64,000 nucleotides of DNA, taken from positions 62,001 to 126,000 of the forward strand of contig CANKOY010000002.1 in assembly GCA_947484275.1 (NCBI GenBank). Reading direction: 5' to 3'. A program made the position numbers and the translations under genes. The stretch comes from Planctomycetota bacterium. GTDB taxonomy: Bacteria > Planctomycetota > UBA1135 > GCA-002686595. Shown piece by piece: positions 17,136 through 24,645 of the stretch. Below the pieces are notes generated by a model that had not been told where the DNA came from, searched no databases, and saw only the letters and a program-made list of their open reading frames with translations. Every line of letters starts with the position of its first letter. Position 1 is the first letter of the stretch.

Positions 17136-18254
17136 CTAGATGCCCATTTGTTTGCGGGCTTCGCCGGCCCAGGTCGATTCCTTGTACTCGCGGATCACCG
17201 AGCGATAGAGGCCGCGCGCGCGGGTCTTGCTGGTTTCGTCCCCGAGGAATTCGAACGCGCGCGCCGCGAGATACATCGACTTGGCGCGGTAGCGCACTTG
17301 CTCGGGATAGAGCACGACGACGCGCATGTAAGTGTCGACGGTCTCCGTGAAGGCCGCGGTCGAATTCTGGTTGGCTTTCTGAAGATCGATCGCGGCCGAA
17401 AACAGGCAATCGCCGAGGCCGGTGTAGGCTCCAGCCAAGGTCGGCGCGTCGGCGGTCGGATCGGCGGTGAGCGCGCGGAAGATCGCAATGGCCTTGGCGA
17501 AGTCCTTGTTCTCCCCCTCGATATAGGACTCGCCCTCGGCCACGCGCGCGCGACTGGCAACCGTGGGGAAGTCCTTGCCGGCCAGCCCCGCGATCTCGAT
17601 CACGCGCGCGCGTCGCTTCGAAGCCGAAAGCGAGCTATCGGCGAGGGCCTCGGCCAGGTCCACCTCCAGCTTCCAGCGCTGGCTCAGGTTCTGGGTCTCG
17701 ATCAGTTTGCGCAGCTCGGCGATGGCGGCCAGGGCTTCGGGGACTTGCTTGCCGTCGTACAGTGCCGAAGCCTTGCTCAAGTAGGCACCGGGCAGGTAGC
17801 GCGAATCCTTGGCGTTGGCGATCAGACGATTGGCGGCTTCGATCACACCCTCGGCGTCGCCGATGGACCCGTTCAGCTCCACCAGGCGCTGCATGGCGTA
17901 TGCGGGGGCCCAAGCCATGGATTCCTTGCCGCTGCCGTCGATCAAGCCGCCGACGTAGATCTCGAGCACGGTCAGAGCGCCATTGATGTCACCTTCGTTG
18001 GCGCTCGAGTCCGCCTGGTCCACCAGCTTGGGCTTCTTCTTGTATTGGATGGAGGCCACGGTCTCGCTGGGCACCGTCTTGTTCTTGCCGTCCTGCTTGA
18101 AGCTGACCTCCTTCAGGGTCTCGGTCAGGATCGTGACGTTGTCGAAGGTCTTGCCGTCAGCAAGGGTGATGGTGTCGGCCCGCGCGGCGCTTGCGAGAGT
18201 CGCGGCGAGCACGCAGGAAGCGATCAGGGAACGGCGCGGAAGAGAAAATTGCAT
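17136..18254 (-). CDS. Secreted TPR-like protein
   Basis: 372 residues with a clear signal peptide (basic PRRSLIAS, then a hydrophobic core, cleavage near ARA/D). The first mature ~50 residues (ITLADGKTFDNVTILTETLKEVSFKQ) form a small beta domain of the kind that precedes repeat solenoids in planctomycete envelope proteins. From about residue 80 the chain is helical with TPR-like units: INGALTVLEIYVGGL, AYAMQRLVELNGSIGDAEGVIEAANRLI, ALAAIAELRKLIETQ, AYTGLGDCLFSAAIDLQ and ARGLYRSVIREYKESTWAGEARKQ. It ends at a strong hairpin. No catalytic motif is visible; it is likely a periplasmic assembly or binding protein. It could form a functional group with the sigma factor and the second TPR protein downstream, though that is only by position. 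Confidence 0.82.
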   Translation of the reverse strand: MQFSLPRRSLIASCVLAATLASAARADTITLADGKTFDNVTILTETLKEVSFKQDGKNKTVPSETVASIQYKKKPKLVDQADSSANEGDINGALTVLEIYVGGLIDGSGKESMAWAPAYAMQRLVELNGSIGDAEGVIEAANRLIANAKDSRYLPGAYLSKASALYDGKQVPEALAAIAELRKLIETQNLSQRWKLEVDLAEALADSSLSASKRRARVIEIAGLAGKDFPTVASRARVAEGESYIEGENKDFAKAIAIFRALTADPTADAPTLAGAYTGLGDCLFSAAIDLQKANQNSTAAFTETVDTYMRVVVLYPEQVRYRAKSMYLAARAFEFLGDETSKTRARGLYRSVIREYKESTWAGEARKQMGI

Positions 18255-18373
18255 GGAGAGACCCTTGGCTGGCTTTGCTTCGACTATCCCTGAAATGGAG
18301 CCCGGTCACCGCTGGCGCGCGAGGGCCTGACGTGTCGAGGGCCGAGGAGGATACGGGGGCCTGCGAAGGACTG

Positions 18374-19189
18374 TCAACGCGCGCCCGAACCAGGACGGGC
18401 CTGGGGAGCGAGAGGTTCGGCCCCGCGGCGCACCAGGATCAGTTCGGCGGCAACGCTGACGGCGATTTCCTCGTGGGAGCGCGCCCCGATCGGCAGGCCC
18501 ATGGGCGTCTGGACCTGGGCCAGGAAGGCGGAGTCGACCCCCGCGGCCCGGAGCTTCTCGAACAATTGGACCTTCTTCGCACGGCTACCGATCATCCCCA
18601 GGTAGCGCGGCCGACATCCGGCGCCGTGCAGGGCCTGGAGCACCTCCCCGTCCTGATCGTGGCCGCGGGTGCAGGCGATCAGGTAGTGGCCGGCGGCGGG
18701 GGCGATGGCGCGCGCCAGGTCGGCGAAAGGTGCGCAGCGCGTCTCGTGGGCGTCGGGATGGCGCGCGGAATCGGCGAACTCGGCGCGGTCGTCAGCCACG
18801 GTCACATGGAAGCCGATGCCGCGCGCCAGGCGCGCGATGGCTGCGCTGACGTGGCCGCCGCCAAACAACACCAGTCGCGGTTCGACGATGGGCTCCACAA
18901 AAATCTCCAGTCGGCCTCCGCACAGGAGACCGGAATCGGGGTAGTCGCGCTCGTTGAGCGCAAAGGCCAGGGTGCGCGGCAATTCGTCGCCGATGGCGGC
19001 CAGGGCCGCTTCGAGGACCTCCGCTTCGAGGCAACCGCCGCCGACCGTGCCGAGAAACGTTCCGTCGGCGCGCACGAGCATCTTCATCGTGGTCTTGCCC
19101 GGCGTCGAACCGGCGGTCTTGACGATCGTGCACAGGGCGCAGGATTCGCCGGCGCGACCTAGGCGCGCGACCTCTTCATAGATGGTCAT
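18374..19189 (-). CDS. XdhC/CoxI family protein
   Basis: 271 residues. The ATG at 19187-19189 overlaps the upstream stop codon as ATGA, which decides the start. The N-terminal XdhC domain has TIVKTAGSTPGKTTMKMLV and GTVGGGCLEAEVLEAA. The C-terminal Rossmann-like XdhC_C domain has RLVLFGGGHVSAAIARLA, YLIACTRGHDQDGEVLQAL and YLGMIGSRAKK. The family inserts or sulfurates the molybdenum cofactor of xanthine dehydrogenase-type enzymes and binds the cofactor. No molybdenum hydroxylase gene is in this window, so its client must be encoded elsewhere. Translation is coupled to the DJ-1 gene upstream. Confidence 0.9.
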   Translation of the reverse strand: MTIYEEVARLGRAGESCALCTIVKTAGSTPGKTTMKMLVRADGTFLGTVGGGCLEAEVLEAALAAIGDELPRTLAFALNERDYPDSGLLCGGRLEIFVEPIVEPRLVLFGGGHVSAAIARLARGIGFHVTVADDRAEFADSARHPDAHETRCAPFADLARAIAPAAGHYLIACTRGHDQDGEVLQALHGAGCRPRYLGMIGSRAKKVQLFEKLRAAGVDSAFLAQVQTPMGLPIGARSHEEIAVSVAAELILVRRGAEPLAPQARPGSGAR

Positions 19190-19740
19190 GGGCGGACGAC
19201 CATGGCCTTGGCTAGTCGCTCCGCGGTGGCTGCGTCCACACACTTCGCCACCAGTGCGAGCGCGAACTCCATCGCCGTTCCGGCGCCTTGGCTGGTGAGG
19301 ACCGCGCCCGAAGTGACGACCGCCGAGGTTCCGTCGATCTGAGCGCCGGCCAGTTGGTCGCGGACGCTGGGGTGCGAGGTGGCGCGGACGCCCTCTAGAA
19401 TTCCGGCCTGGGCCAGGACGCTCGGGGCGGCGCAAATCGCGGCGACAGTTCGGCCCTGGCGGTGGTGCTTTCGCACCAATTCGAGCACGCGCGGATCGGC
19501 GGCGAGGTGGCGCGTCCCAGGCTGGCCGCCGGGGAGCACCAACGTGTCGAAGCTCGCTCCATCCACGTGCGCAAGTTCCGTGTCGGCGCGGACTTCGATT
19601 CCGTGGGCGCCACGGACCAGGGTGCTCGTCAGTGCGGCCGTGACGACTTCGCATCCCGCGCGGCGCAGGACATCGACGACGGTCACGGCCTCGATCTCCT
19701 CGAAACCTTCGGCCAGGGGGACGAGCACGCGGTGTGCCAT
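19186..19740 (-). CDS. DJ-1/PfpI family protein (glyoxalase III or deglycase type)
   Basis: 184 residues. The fold is marked by HRVLVPLAEGFEEIEAVTVVDVLRRAG, DTLVLPGGQPG and the nucleophile elbow AAICAAPSVLA with the reactive Cys. The acidic partner in AEGFEEIE is present, so the Cys/Glu pair of DJ-1 is intact. Close relatives are annotated ThiJ/YajL and handle methylglyoxal adducts or oxidative damage. The stop codon overlaps the start of the XdhC gene (ATGA). Divergent from the DUF523 gene across 66 bp. Confidence 0.92.
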   Translation of the reverse strand: MAHRVLVPLAEGFEEIEAVTVVDVLRRAGCEVVTAALTSTLVRGAHGIEVRADTELAHVDGASFDTLVLPGGQPGTRHLAADPRVLELVRKHHRQGRTVAAICAAPSVLAQAGILEGVRATSHPSVRDQLAGAQIDGTSAVVTSGAVLTSQGAGTAMEFALALVAKCVDAATAERLAKAMVVRP

Positions 19741-19806
19741 GGGCGAGACAGTCTACGGCCTGGGCCCCGCGCTCCGCAGCGCCGCGGGCGCACTACACTG
19801 GCGCGC

Positions 19807-20274
19807 ATGCCTTCCCCGTCCCGGCGGCCCGTGTTCGTCAGCGCATGTCTGCTGGGACGCGAGTGCCGCTACGACGGCCGCAGCAACCGCGACCTGGCCC
19901 TGGAGGCTCTGTTGGATGCGCGCGGGGAAATAGCGGTGCCTTTCTGCCCCGAGGAGCATGGCGAACTCGGCACGCCTCGGCCCGCGGCTTGGATCGAAAG
20001 GAGCGGCGCGAGCGCGGTGCTCGACGGCGTCGAGCGCGTGATCACCGGCGACGGCGTTGATGTGACCCAGGCCTTCCTGCGCGGCGCACTGGGCGCCCTG
20101 GAGACTTGCCAACGCTTTGGAATCCGCCGCGCGTACTTGAAGGAGCGCTCGCCTTCCTGCGGCGTGTGCCAGACCCACGCCGCCGGCGCCTTGGTCGATG
20201 GACCTGGGGTCACCGCCTTGGTGCTGCAGCGGGAAGGCATCGACTGCACGGGCGTCGAGGGCCGTCGCGAGTAG
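19807..20274 (+). CDS. DUF523 family protein
   Basis: 155 residues from the ATG at 19807; the open frame upstream overlaps the divergent DJ-1 gene. The family signature is complete: FVSACLLGRECRYDG at the N terminus, VPFCPEEHGELGTPRPAAW in the middle and AYLKERSPSCGV near residue 120. The conserved Cys residues in ACLLG-x-x-C, FCPE and SCG look like a metal or cluster site. The biochemical role of the family is not established to my knowledge. The gene is followed after 9 bp by a fold-back repeat element. Confidence 0.92.
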   Translation: MPSPSRRPVFVSACLLGRECRYDGRSNRDLALEALLDARGEIAVPFCPEEHGELGTPRPAAWIERSGASAVLDGVERVITGDGVDVTQAFLRGALGALETCQRFGIRRAYLKERSPSCGVCQTHAAGALVDGPGVTALVLQREGIDCTGVEGRRE

Positions 20275-20283
20275 CGCGGTCCA

Positions 20284-20448
20284 AGAGCAGGTCCTGATAC
20301 CTGGCTGGCCGCTTGGGCAATTCCAGGCCGCCAGCCGCGAGGCGCGGCGACGACGCGTATTCGCCTGCAATACTTCGGAGAAGCTGCAACGTCGCGATGG
20401 CGAGCCTGGAATTGGCCTCGCGGCCAGCCAGGTATTAGGACGTGCTCT
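20284..20448. repeat. 165-bp fold-back (MITE-like) element with 45-bp terminal inverted repeats
   Basis: The left arm at 20284-20328 and the right arm at 20404-20448 are inverted copies, identical at 40 of 45 positions by my alignment. The outer ends read AGAGCAGGTCCTGATACC and, on the other strand, AGAGCACGTCCTAATACC. The 75-bp centre contains a further palindrome around CGCCTG (GTATT...AATAC). There is no coding capacity. It fills the space between convergent genes and includes two bases of the stop codon of the gene ending at 20447. It may be a non-autonomous mobile element or an extended bidirectional terminator. No clear target duplication flanks it. Confidence 0.8.
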
Positions 20449-21613
20449 AAGGTGCCTTGACCCAGACGCTCCAGGCCGCGTCGAAATCCGCGGGCGACCA
20501 GCCCCACAGATCGCGCAGCGCGTTGCGCTGGAGATCGTCGAGCTTCTGGCCGTTGGGAACGCCCTGTGCGTCGAGCTGTCCCTTCACCAAGCCGAGGAAC
20601 TTCGCGAACTTCTCCGGCTCGGTATCCATCAGGAAGCGCACCTTGGACCAGGCGACGATGTTCGCGTCCATGTCCAGGGCCGAGAACTCCTTGGCGTGCA
20701 GCAAGTCGGCCAGCGAGCGGTCCTTCTTCGACGCCTGGAGGCGCTTCGCCGCCGCTTTCCAATCCGGCGGTCCCGAGGTGTCGCGAAGAGAGCCCTCCTC
20801 GCCATCGGTGGTGTTGGACTCTGGCTCGATTTCCTTCTCCAGCGCGTGGGCGAGCCCCTCATCGAGCCAAATCGGCGGGTCGTAGCTGAAGTGCTTGTAG
20901 GCGCAGAGAAACAGGTGGCTGAGGTTGTGCGCCACGTGCGGAAACAACCAGCGATCCTGGCGCAGGTCGGGATCCTCCGCGGGCACGGACACAATCAGCT
21001 TGTGCGTTTCACCGAAGTGCCAGCGCACGGAATCCGTCACGCCCGCGCCAGTGAACGACTGCGTGAACGGCACGTGGGTGGCGCGCGTGTTGTGAATCAC
21101 AACTTCGAATTTGTCCGCCTCACCGAGGAAGCGGCCGTTGCCCATGTAGGGGCCAGTCTGCAAGCGCTTGGGCGGGAAGTCCGCGTCGGTGACGCGCAGC
21201 AGCGACTGGAAGCGCGCGTAGAGGTTCTCGCCGCGCATGGCCAACAGGTGCAGGCGCAGGAAGGGATCGAGTTTCTTCAGCTTCTCGGGCACCGCGGGAA
21301 GCGCGAGGCGCAATTGCGCCAGCTCGCGCTCAACCCGCGGCTTGTCCTTCATGTCCACGGTGGTCTGCCCAAGACTCGAGGCCCAGCGCAGGTGGGCCGT
21401 CTCGATGAACACCCACTGGGTCGTCGGCAGGTTGGCAACGATGTCCGCAGAGCCCTTGGGCCCGATGGCGAGCGGACCGTGTGAGACCACACCGGCGGCG
21501 GACATCAGCGCCGGGTCGTTTTTGCACCAGGGGCAGACTTCTACCTCGGCTTTCTTCTGGGCCGAGAAGCTCCCCAGGGCGAGGACCGCGATCCATGCGA
21601 AGCGGGCAAACAT
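20447..21613 (-). CDS. Secreted gluzincin-like protein lacking the catalytic Glu
   Basis: 388 residues. The ATG at 21611-21613 is chosen because it starts a signal peptide (MFARFAWIAVLALGSFSA); the longer frame overlaps the divergent carrier gene. The mature N terminus carries CPWCKNDPALMS. Around residue 225 is FPHVAHNLSHLFLCAY, followed ~20 residues later by PIWLDEGLAHALEKE. This is the layout of MA-clan metallopeptidases (HExxH then WLxEGLAxxxE), but the first motif reads His229-Asn-Leu-Ser-His233, so the catalytic Glu is replaced by Asn while both zinc His residues and the downstream Glu remain. It may therefore bind zinc without normal peptidase activity. The TAG stop codon sits in the edge of the adjacent fold-back repeat. 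Confidence 0.82.
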   Translation of the reverse strand: MFARFAWIAVLALGSFSAQKKAEVEVCPWCKNDPALMSAAGVVSHGPLAIGPKGSADIVANLPTTQWVFIETAHLRWASSLGQTTVDMKDKPRVERELAQLRLALPAVPEKLKKLDPFLRLHLLAMRGENLYARFQSLLRVTDADFPPKRLQTGPYMGNGRFLGEADKFEVVIHNTRATHVPFTQSFTGAGVTDSVRWHFGETHKLIVSVPAEDPDLRQDRWLFPHVAHNLSHLFLCAYKHFSYDPPIWLDEGLAHALEKEIEPESNTTDGEEGSLRDTSGPPDWKAAAKRLQASKKDRSLADLLHAKEFSALDMDANIVAWSKVRFLMDTEPEKFAKFLGLVKGQLDAQGVPNGQKLDDLQRNALRDLWGWSPADFDAAWSVWVKAP

Positions 21614-21683
21614 CAGGAGGCCTCGACAATAACGCGCGGGATTTGATCTGACATCGCATTTCGCCCTTGGCACCCTTGTACCC

Positions 21684-22994
21684 GTGAAACGGCCCACCCA
21701 CCGGCTGCTGGACGTGCGCCGAGGCGAAGTCGGGTTGGCGGTTTCGGCCTGCTTGTTCTTCTTCTGCCTGCTGGCGTTCAACTACGTCCTGCGCCCCCTG
21801 CGCGACGAGATGGGGATCTCGGGCGGACCGGAGAAACTCGCCGGGCTCTACACGGGCACGCTGATCGCGACCCTGGTGTTCAGCCCGCTGTTCGCCTGGC
21901 TGGTGTCGCGCATGCCGCGCGCGCGCTTCATCTCGATCACCTATCGGTTCTTCGCCGTGGTCCTGGTGGGCTTCTACTTCTGGATGCGCGGCGGCGATAT
22001 CAAGGGCTCGATCGCGAGCCAGGCGTTTTACATCTGGTTCAGCGCGTTCAACCTGCTGCTCGTGTCGGTGTTCTGGGGTTTCATCGGCGATCTGTTTCGC
22101 AATGAGCAGGCGAAACGTCTCTACGGCTTGATCGGCGCTGGCGGCACCTTGGGAGCGATCTCGGGATCCCAGGCCACGAGTTGGCTGATGGACCGACCGA
22201 ACCACCCCGATCCGGTGACCCTGTTGCTGCTTGCCGCGGTCTTGCTCGAGGCTTGCGTGCAATGCATGCGCTGGATGAGCGCCCACGCGCCGGAAAATCA
22301 GCCGCAGAAGCACGTCGTGGAGCCCGAGCGGCCCGACGCGCTGACCGGTCTGCGCCTCGTTTGGCAGAAACCGTACCTGCGCATCCTCGCCTGCTACATG
22401 TTGCTGCAAACGATCTGCGCGACATTCCTGTACTACCAGCAGGCGAACATCCTCTACGCGCAGATGCCCGATCGCGCCCAGCGCACCGTCTTCCTGGCCG
22501 ACATCGGCGTCTGGGTCAATTCGATCAGTCTTTGTTTCCAAGTGTTGTTGACCGGCAAGTTTCTGCAGCGCTTCGGGATCGTGCGCAGTCTCCTGCCCTT
22601 GCCCCTGGTGGCCGTCGGCGGATTCTGCGGCCTGGCCAGCAGCGGCTCCCTGTTTGCGATTCAGGCCGCGATGATCCTCTCGCGCTCCTGCGAATACGCG
22701 ACGGCGAAGCCCGCGCGCGAAACCCTCTATACGGTCGTGTCGCGCGCCGAGAAGTACCAGGCGAAGAGCTTCATCGACACCTTCGTCTATCGCGGCGGTG
22801 ACACCGTCGGCGGCTGGGCCTTTCACGGGTTGTATGCAGTCGCGAAAATGCCCTTGAGCACCGTGGCGTGGATCGCCGTGCCCCTGGCCGGCCTTTGGGC
22901 CGTGGCGGCGGTGGCTCTGGGCCGTCGCCAGGAAGCCTTGGCCAAGACAGCTGAAACGGGCGCGCCAGTGGAATCAGGAGCGGCGCGGGTCTAG
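21684..22994 (+). CDS. MFS / ATP:ADP-translocase-like membrane carrier
   Basis: 436 residues with about 12 hydrophobic helices. The start is a GTG at 21684, 70 bp from the divergent secreted protein gene. The N terminus has FNYVLRPLRDEMGISGGPEKLAGLYTGTL and the next loop FAWLVSRMPRARFISITYRFFA. These are hallmarks of the bacterial group annotated as Npt1/Npt2 or AAA-family nucleotide-carrier-like MFS proteins. GLIGAGGTLGAISGSQATSWL and a cytoplasmic loop near residue 205 follow. Substrate is unknown: true ATP/ADP exchange is known in intracellular bacteria and plastids, whereas these free-living homologues are uncharacterised. Followed 10 bp later by the rhomboid gene. Confidence 0.85.
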   Translation: MKRPTHRLLDVRRGEVGLAVSACLFFFCLLAFNYVLRPLRDEMGISGGPEKLAGLYTGTLIATLVFSPLFAWLVSRMPRARFISITYRFFAVVLVGFYFWMRGGDIKGSIASQAFYIWFSAFNLLLVSVFWGFIGDLFRNEQAKRLYGLIGAGGTLGAISGSQATSWLMDRPNHPDPVTLLLLAAVLLEACVQCMRWMSAHAPENQPQKHVVEPERPDALTGLRLVWQKPYLRILACYMLLQTICATFLYYQQANILYAQMPDRAQRTVFLADIGVWVNSISLCFQVLLTGKFLQRFGIVRSLLPLPLVAVGGFCGLASSGSLFAIQAAMILSRSCEYATAKPARETLYTVVSRAEKYQAKSFIDTFVYRGGDTVGGWAFHGLYAVAKMPLSTVAWIAVPLAGLWAVAAVALGRRQEALAKTAETGAPVESGAARV

Positions 22995-23004
22995 GCAAGG
23001 CGCC

Positions 23005-23937
23005 ATGCCGCCCCTGCTGGAAGAAATGCCCGTGGATCAAGAGCTCCCCGCCTGGGTCGAATTGCGGCGCACGACCGATCGCCGCATCGGGCAGAACTTG
23101 GCCTTGGTCTTGCAGGCGATGCAGATCGAGCACGGGATGTTCCAACAAGGCGCCCAGATGATCCTCGTGGTGCGGCCGCAGGACGCGGAGCGCGCCGGCG
23201 ACGAGTGCGAACGCTACGAGCGCGAGAACCTGAACTGGCCGCCGCGCGGTGAATCCGTCGGCAGCCTTTCGGAGGGTTTGATCGGCGCCTTCGGCTGGGT
23301 CGCAATCCTCTCGGTGATGGAGATCCTGGTGCGCCTGCAGACCTTGGGGCTCGATTGGCGTGGACAGGGACGCGGATTGGCGAGCGCGGAGCGCAACGGC
23401 GAAATTTGGCGCGCGGTCACGGGCTTGTCGCTGCACGTGGACCTGGCGCACTTCCTGTCGAATCTGTTCTTCGGCGCGGTGCTCGTGATGCTCACCTGCG
23501 AGCTGATCGGCGCAGGCGTGGGCTTGACGCTGGTGGTCATTTCCGGCGCCCTGGGGAATCTCGCCAACGCCTTCCTGCGCACGGGCGAGCACGCTTCGGT
23601 CGGGGCCTCGACCGCGGTGTTCGCCGCCCTGGGCCTGCTGGTCGCGTACCAATGGAGGCGGCGCCATCAGCTGCGCCAAAACGCATTCCGCCGTTTCGCG
23701 CCACTCTTTGCAGGCGGGTTCCTGCTGGCGAGCATGGGACTGACGCCGGACACCTCGGAACACGCGGCGCGCGCCGTGGACTACGGCGCCCACGGCACCG
23801 GTTTCGCGCTGGGGGCGATCGTCGGCGTCGCGCTCAGTTTGTTCAGCGTGCGCCAACTGGCGGACGCGCGCCTGCAAACTTCGGCGTTGGTGCTGGCACC
23901 GGCGCTGTTCGCGGCGGCGTGGTGGCTCGCGTTCTAG
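23005..23937 (+). CDS. Rhomboid-family intramembrane serine protease
   Basis: 310 residues. A soluble N-terminal ~85 residues precedes six or seven membrane helices. The rhomboid core is recognisable from VDLAHFLSNLFFGAVLVML (the H-x-x-x-N of TM2), HASVGASTAVFAALGLL with the catalytic Ser in GAST, and YGAHGTGFALGAIVGV with the catalytic His. The usual GxSG is GAST here, so the residue after the Ser is Thr, not Gly. Active-site Ser and His are both kept, so activity is plausible. Short spacing from the carrier gene suggests an operon. Confidence 0.88.
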   Translation: MPPLLEEMPVDQELPAWVELRRTTDRRIGQNLALVLQAMQIEHGMFQQGAQMILVVRPQDAERAGDECERYERENLNWPPRGESVGSLSEGLIGAFGWVAILSVMEILVRLQTLGLDWRGQGRGLASAERNGEIWRAVTGLSLHVDLAHFLSNLFFGAVLVMLTCELIGAGVGLTLVVISGALGNLANAFLRTGEHASVGASTAVFAALGLLVAYQWRRRHQLRQNAFRRFAPLFAGGFLLASMGLTPDTSEHAARAVDYGAHGTGFALGAIVGVALSLFSVRQLADARLQTSALVLAPALFAAAWWLAF

Positions 23938-23970
23938 TGTCGAGCCCGCCGCTCATTAGACTCTTGCGCG

Positions 23971-24618
23971 ATGGCGCTGAACCTGGAGGAACTGCGAGCT
24001 GCGATCGACGCCGGCGAAGGCCGTGAAATCGAATTCAAGCGCGGACTGCCACAGGACGAGAAGATCGCCCGCAGCCTGTGCGCCTTCGCGAACACGCGCG
24101 GCGGCTTGGTTTTCATCGGTGTCGGCGACGATGGTGAACTGGAGGGCGCACCGCACGCGGAACAGACCGCGGAGAAGCTGCGCGAGATCGCGCGGGACTT
24201 GATCGAACCGGCCATTGCGCCGCGGATCGAGATCGTCGCCATTGAAGGCGTGCGCCTGGTGGTAGCGCGAGTGGCGGCATCGCGCGAACGACCCCACGCG
24301 GTACTGCGCAGGGACGCGCCGCCGGAGATCGTCGTGCGGGCCGGCTCCTCGAATCGCGTGGCGTCGAGAGCCACACTGGCGGCCCTGCGGGATGCGCGGC
24401 GCTCGCGCTCGACCCTCGACAGTTTCGAGAAGCGCGTGCTCGATCACATTGATCGCACTGCCGGCAGCGATCCGAACGCCGGCCCCACGGTCGCGGAATT
24501 CGCGCGCGCGCACAATCTCGGCGTACAGCGCGCGCGACGCACGTTCTTGCGCCTGGAACGCGAGGGATTTCTGATCGGCGTCGGACTGGGCAGCGGTCGT
24601 CGCTTCCAGAGCGCCTGA
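23971..24618 (+). CDS. AlbA_2 (Schlafen-type) domain protein with winged-helix tail
   Basis: 215 residues. Residues ~10-130 form an AlbA_2/Schlafen AAA_4-like domain: GREIEFKRGLPQDEKIARS, CAFANTRGGLVFIGVGDDGE, and later RPHAVLRRDAPPEIVVRAG. The first two motifs are the family hallmark. The C-terminal ~60 residues (LDSFEKRVLDHID, AEFARAHNLGVQRARRTFLRLEREGFL) look like a winged helix. Bacterial members are DNA- or RNA-associated regulators or nuclease-like proteins; some are in defence loci, but no other defence gene is adjacent here. Same strand as the rhomboid gene, 33 bp apart; convergent with the helicase gene. Confidence 0.87.
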   Translation: MALNLEELRAAIDAGEGREIEFKRGLPQDEKIARSLCAFANTRGGLVFIGVGDDGELEGAPHAEQTAEKLREIARDLIEPAIAPRIEIVAIEGVRLVVARVAASRERPHAVLRRDAPPEIVVRAGSSNRVASRATLAALRDARRSRSTLDSFEKRVLDHIDRTAGSDPNAGPTVAEFARAHNLGVQRARRTFLRLEREGFLIGVGLGSGRRFQSA

Positions 24619-24645
24619 GTCGCCCGGCGATCCGGGCACGGGCTT

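Noticed and set aside
23971-24618. AlbA_2 gene as part of an antiphage defence system
   Set aside because: Neighbours are a rhomboid, a carrier and a convergent housekeeping-type helicase on separate transcription units. No nuclease, methylase or other defence component is adjacent.
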